Positions 63,339-64,000 of a DNA stretch of 64,000 bases are shown here, in pieces (positions within the stretch are counted from its first letter, which is position 1; each line of letters opens with the position of its first letter). A model generated the notes under the pieces. It made no database searches, was not told the DNA's origin, and was given only the letters and a program-made list of their open reading frames with translations. Where the stretch lies: contig NZ_CP029396.2 of NCBI RefSeq assembly GCF_001704615.3, positions 248,001 through 312,000 on the forward strand, given 5' to 3'. Source of the DNA: Acinetobacter defluvii. GTDB lineage: Bacteria > Pseudomonadota > Gammaproteobacteria > Pseudomonadales > Moraxellaceae. The position numbers were made by a program, and so were the translations under genes.

Positions 63339-64000
63339 GCTGACATGATAAGCTAAATATCTTATTTATTTCGAGATACAGCAGATGAATCCCTTCCATG
63401 GTCGGCACTTTCAAGGTGAAATCATTCTTTGGGCTGTTCGTTGGTATTGTAAATATGGCATCAGCTATCGTGAACTTCAAGAAATGCTCGCTGAACGGGG
63501 TGTGAATGTTGACCACACCACAATTTATCGTTGGGTTCAGCGTTATGCTCCAGAAATGGAAAAACGCTTACGCTGGTATTGGCGTAATCCTACAGATTTA
63601 CATTCATGGCATATGGATGAGACTTATATCAAAGTGAAGGGGCGATGGACTTACCTGTATCGTGCAGTTGATCAACGTGGTCATACGATTGACTTTTACC
63701 TTTCCGCTAGACGGAACAGTAAATCAGCCTATTGTTTTTTAGGAAAGATCTTCAATACGGTGAAAAAATGGCAAATTCCACGGGTCATCAATACAGATAA
63801 AGCAGCGACCTATGGCCATGCTTTATCACGGTTAAAGCGAGAAGGAAAATGTCCAGTAGATATTGAGCACAGGCAGATTAAGTATAAAAATAATGTCATT
63901 GAATGTGATCATGGTAAGTTAAAGCGGATCATCAGGGCCACATTAGGATTCAAATCTATGAAGACGGCTTATGCCACAATTAAAGGTATTGAAGTCATGC
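63322..64000 (+). mobile_element. IS6-family element, copy D (right part outside the window)
   Basis: Begins GGCACTGTTGCAAATAGG, as copy C does, and is in the same orientation. The first 679 bp are visible. Together with copy C it brackets the whole mercury region. Confidence 0.9.
63385..64000 (+). CDS. IS6-family transposase (copy D), 3' truncated by window edge
   Basis: The first 205 codons ([21 protein letters not shown] ... [15 protein letters not shown]). The DDE blocks SWHMDETYIKVKGRW, INTDKAATYGHAL and NVIECDHGK are intact. It is nearly identical to copy C, differing at a few places such as RGVNVDHTT for RGINVDHST and SAYCFLG for SAYSFLG. Confidence 0.92.
   Translation, partial: MNPFHGRHFQGEIILWAVRWYCKYGISYRELQEMLAERGVNVDHTTIYRWVQRYAPEMEKRLRWYWRNPTDLHSWHMDETYIKVKGRWTYLYRAVDQRGHTIDFYLSARRNSKSAYCFLGKIFNTVKKWQIPRVINTDKAATYGHALSRLKREGKCPVDIEHRQIKYKNNVIECDHGKLKRIIRATLGFKSMKTAYATIKGIEVM

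Overview
The window is about 64 kb of accessory DNA that looks like a large multidrug- and mercury-resistance plasmid (or plasmid-like island) of Acinetobacter. The evidence is an AT-rich backbone with Acinetobacter-type codon use, a run of XerC/XerD pdif sites delimiting small modules, the msr(E)-mph(E) module, an AdeRS/AdeABC-like efflux locus, and IS1006/IS1008-like, ISAjo2-like and IS30 insertion sequences. No rRNA, tRNA, CRISPR array, replication or conjugation gene was recognised. GC-rich islands (the two mercury clusters and the chloramphenicol transposon) stand out as later imports.

Layout. 1-2.1 kb: end of an IS256-family element, an AraC regulator fragment and a LysE exporter. 2.1-13 kb: seven pdif sites of alternating orientation cut the DNA into six modules: BrnT/BrnA toxin-antitoxin, an unknown protein, a RelE/HigB-type pair, a lone SMI1/KNR4 immunity-like protein, a second HigB/HigA pair, and msr(E)-mph(E). 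Three near-identical ISNCY elements sit exactly 5 bp from the XerC half of three of these sites. 13-22.7 kb: a serine recombinase with a probable res site, an IS30 element, and a complete adeRS/adeABC-like efflux locus bracketed by IS30 ends. 22.8-27.2 kb: an SmvA/QacA-like MFS pump and gene fragments (sensor kinase, recombinase, glutathione-dependent formaldehyde dehydrogenase) cut by two IS6-family elements. 27.3-38.8 kb: aromatic catabolism (alcohol and aldehyde dehydrogenases, salicylate-hydroxylase-like monooxygenase, catechol 1,2-dioxygenase, aromatic-acid transporter, two LysR regulators). The aldehyde dehydrogenase gene is split by a 2.66-kb ISL3-family transposon carrying a cmlA/cmlB-type chloramphenicol exporter with its attenuator peptide.

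39.1-46.4 kb holds the most unusual locus: six co-directional genes combining a ubiquitin-like conjugation cassette (triple beta-grasp multi-ubiquitin protein, E2-E1 fusion, DUF6527-type putative peptidase) with a giant ImmA-type metalloprotease/UvrD-helicase/Fe-S nuclease fusion, an HTH-like partner and a sigma-factor-like protein. It resembles a defence or stress-response island and is bracketed by IS6 sequences.

46.6-64 kb: between two directly oriented IS6 copies lie two mercury clusters. The first is a complete merRTPCABDE set ending in a Tn21-type 38-bp inverted repeat. The second is a merTPA-merG-merB-merD' operon, without its own merR, preceded by a tnpR-bearing Tn3-family end. Between them is a relic of a type III restriction gene interrupted by an IS3-family element.

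Together the genes give resistance to macrolides, chloramphenicol, inorganic and organic mercury, and probably several biocides and drugs through efflux. They add a route from salicylate to cis,cis-muconate, several addiction modules, and the candidate ubiquitin-like system.
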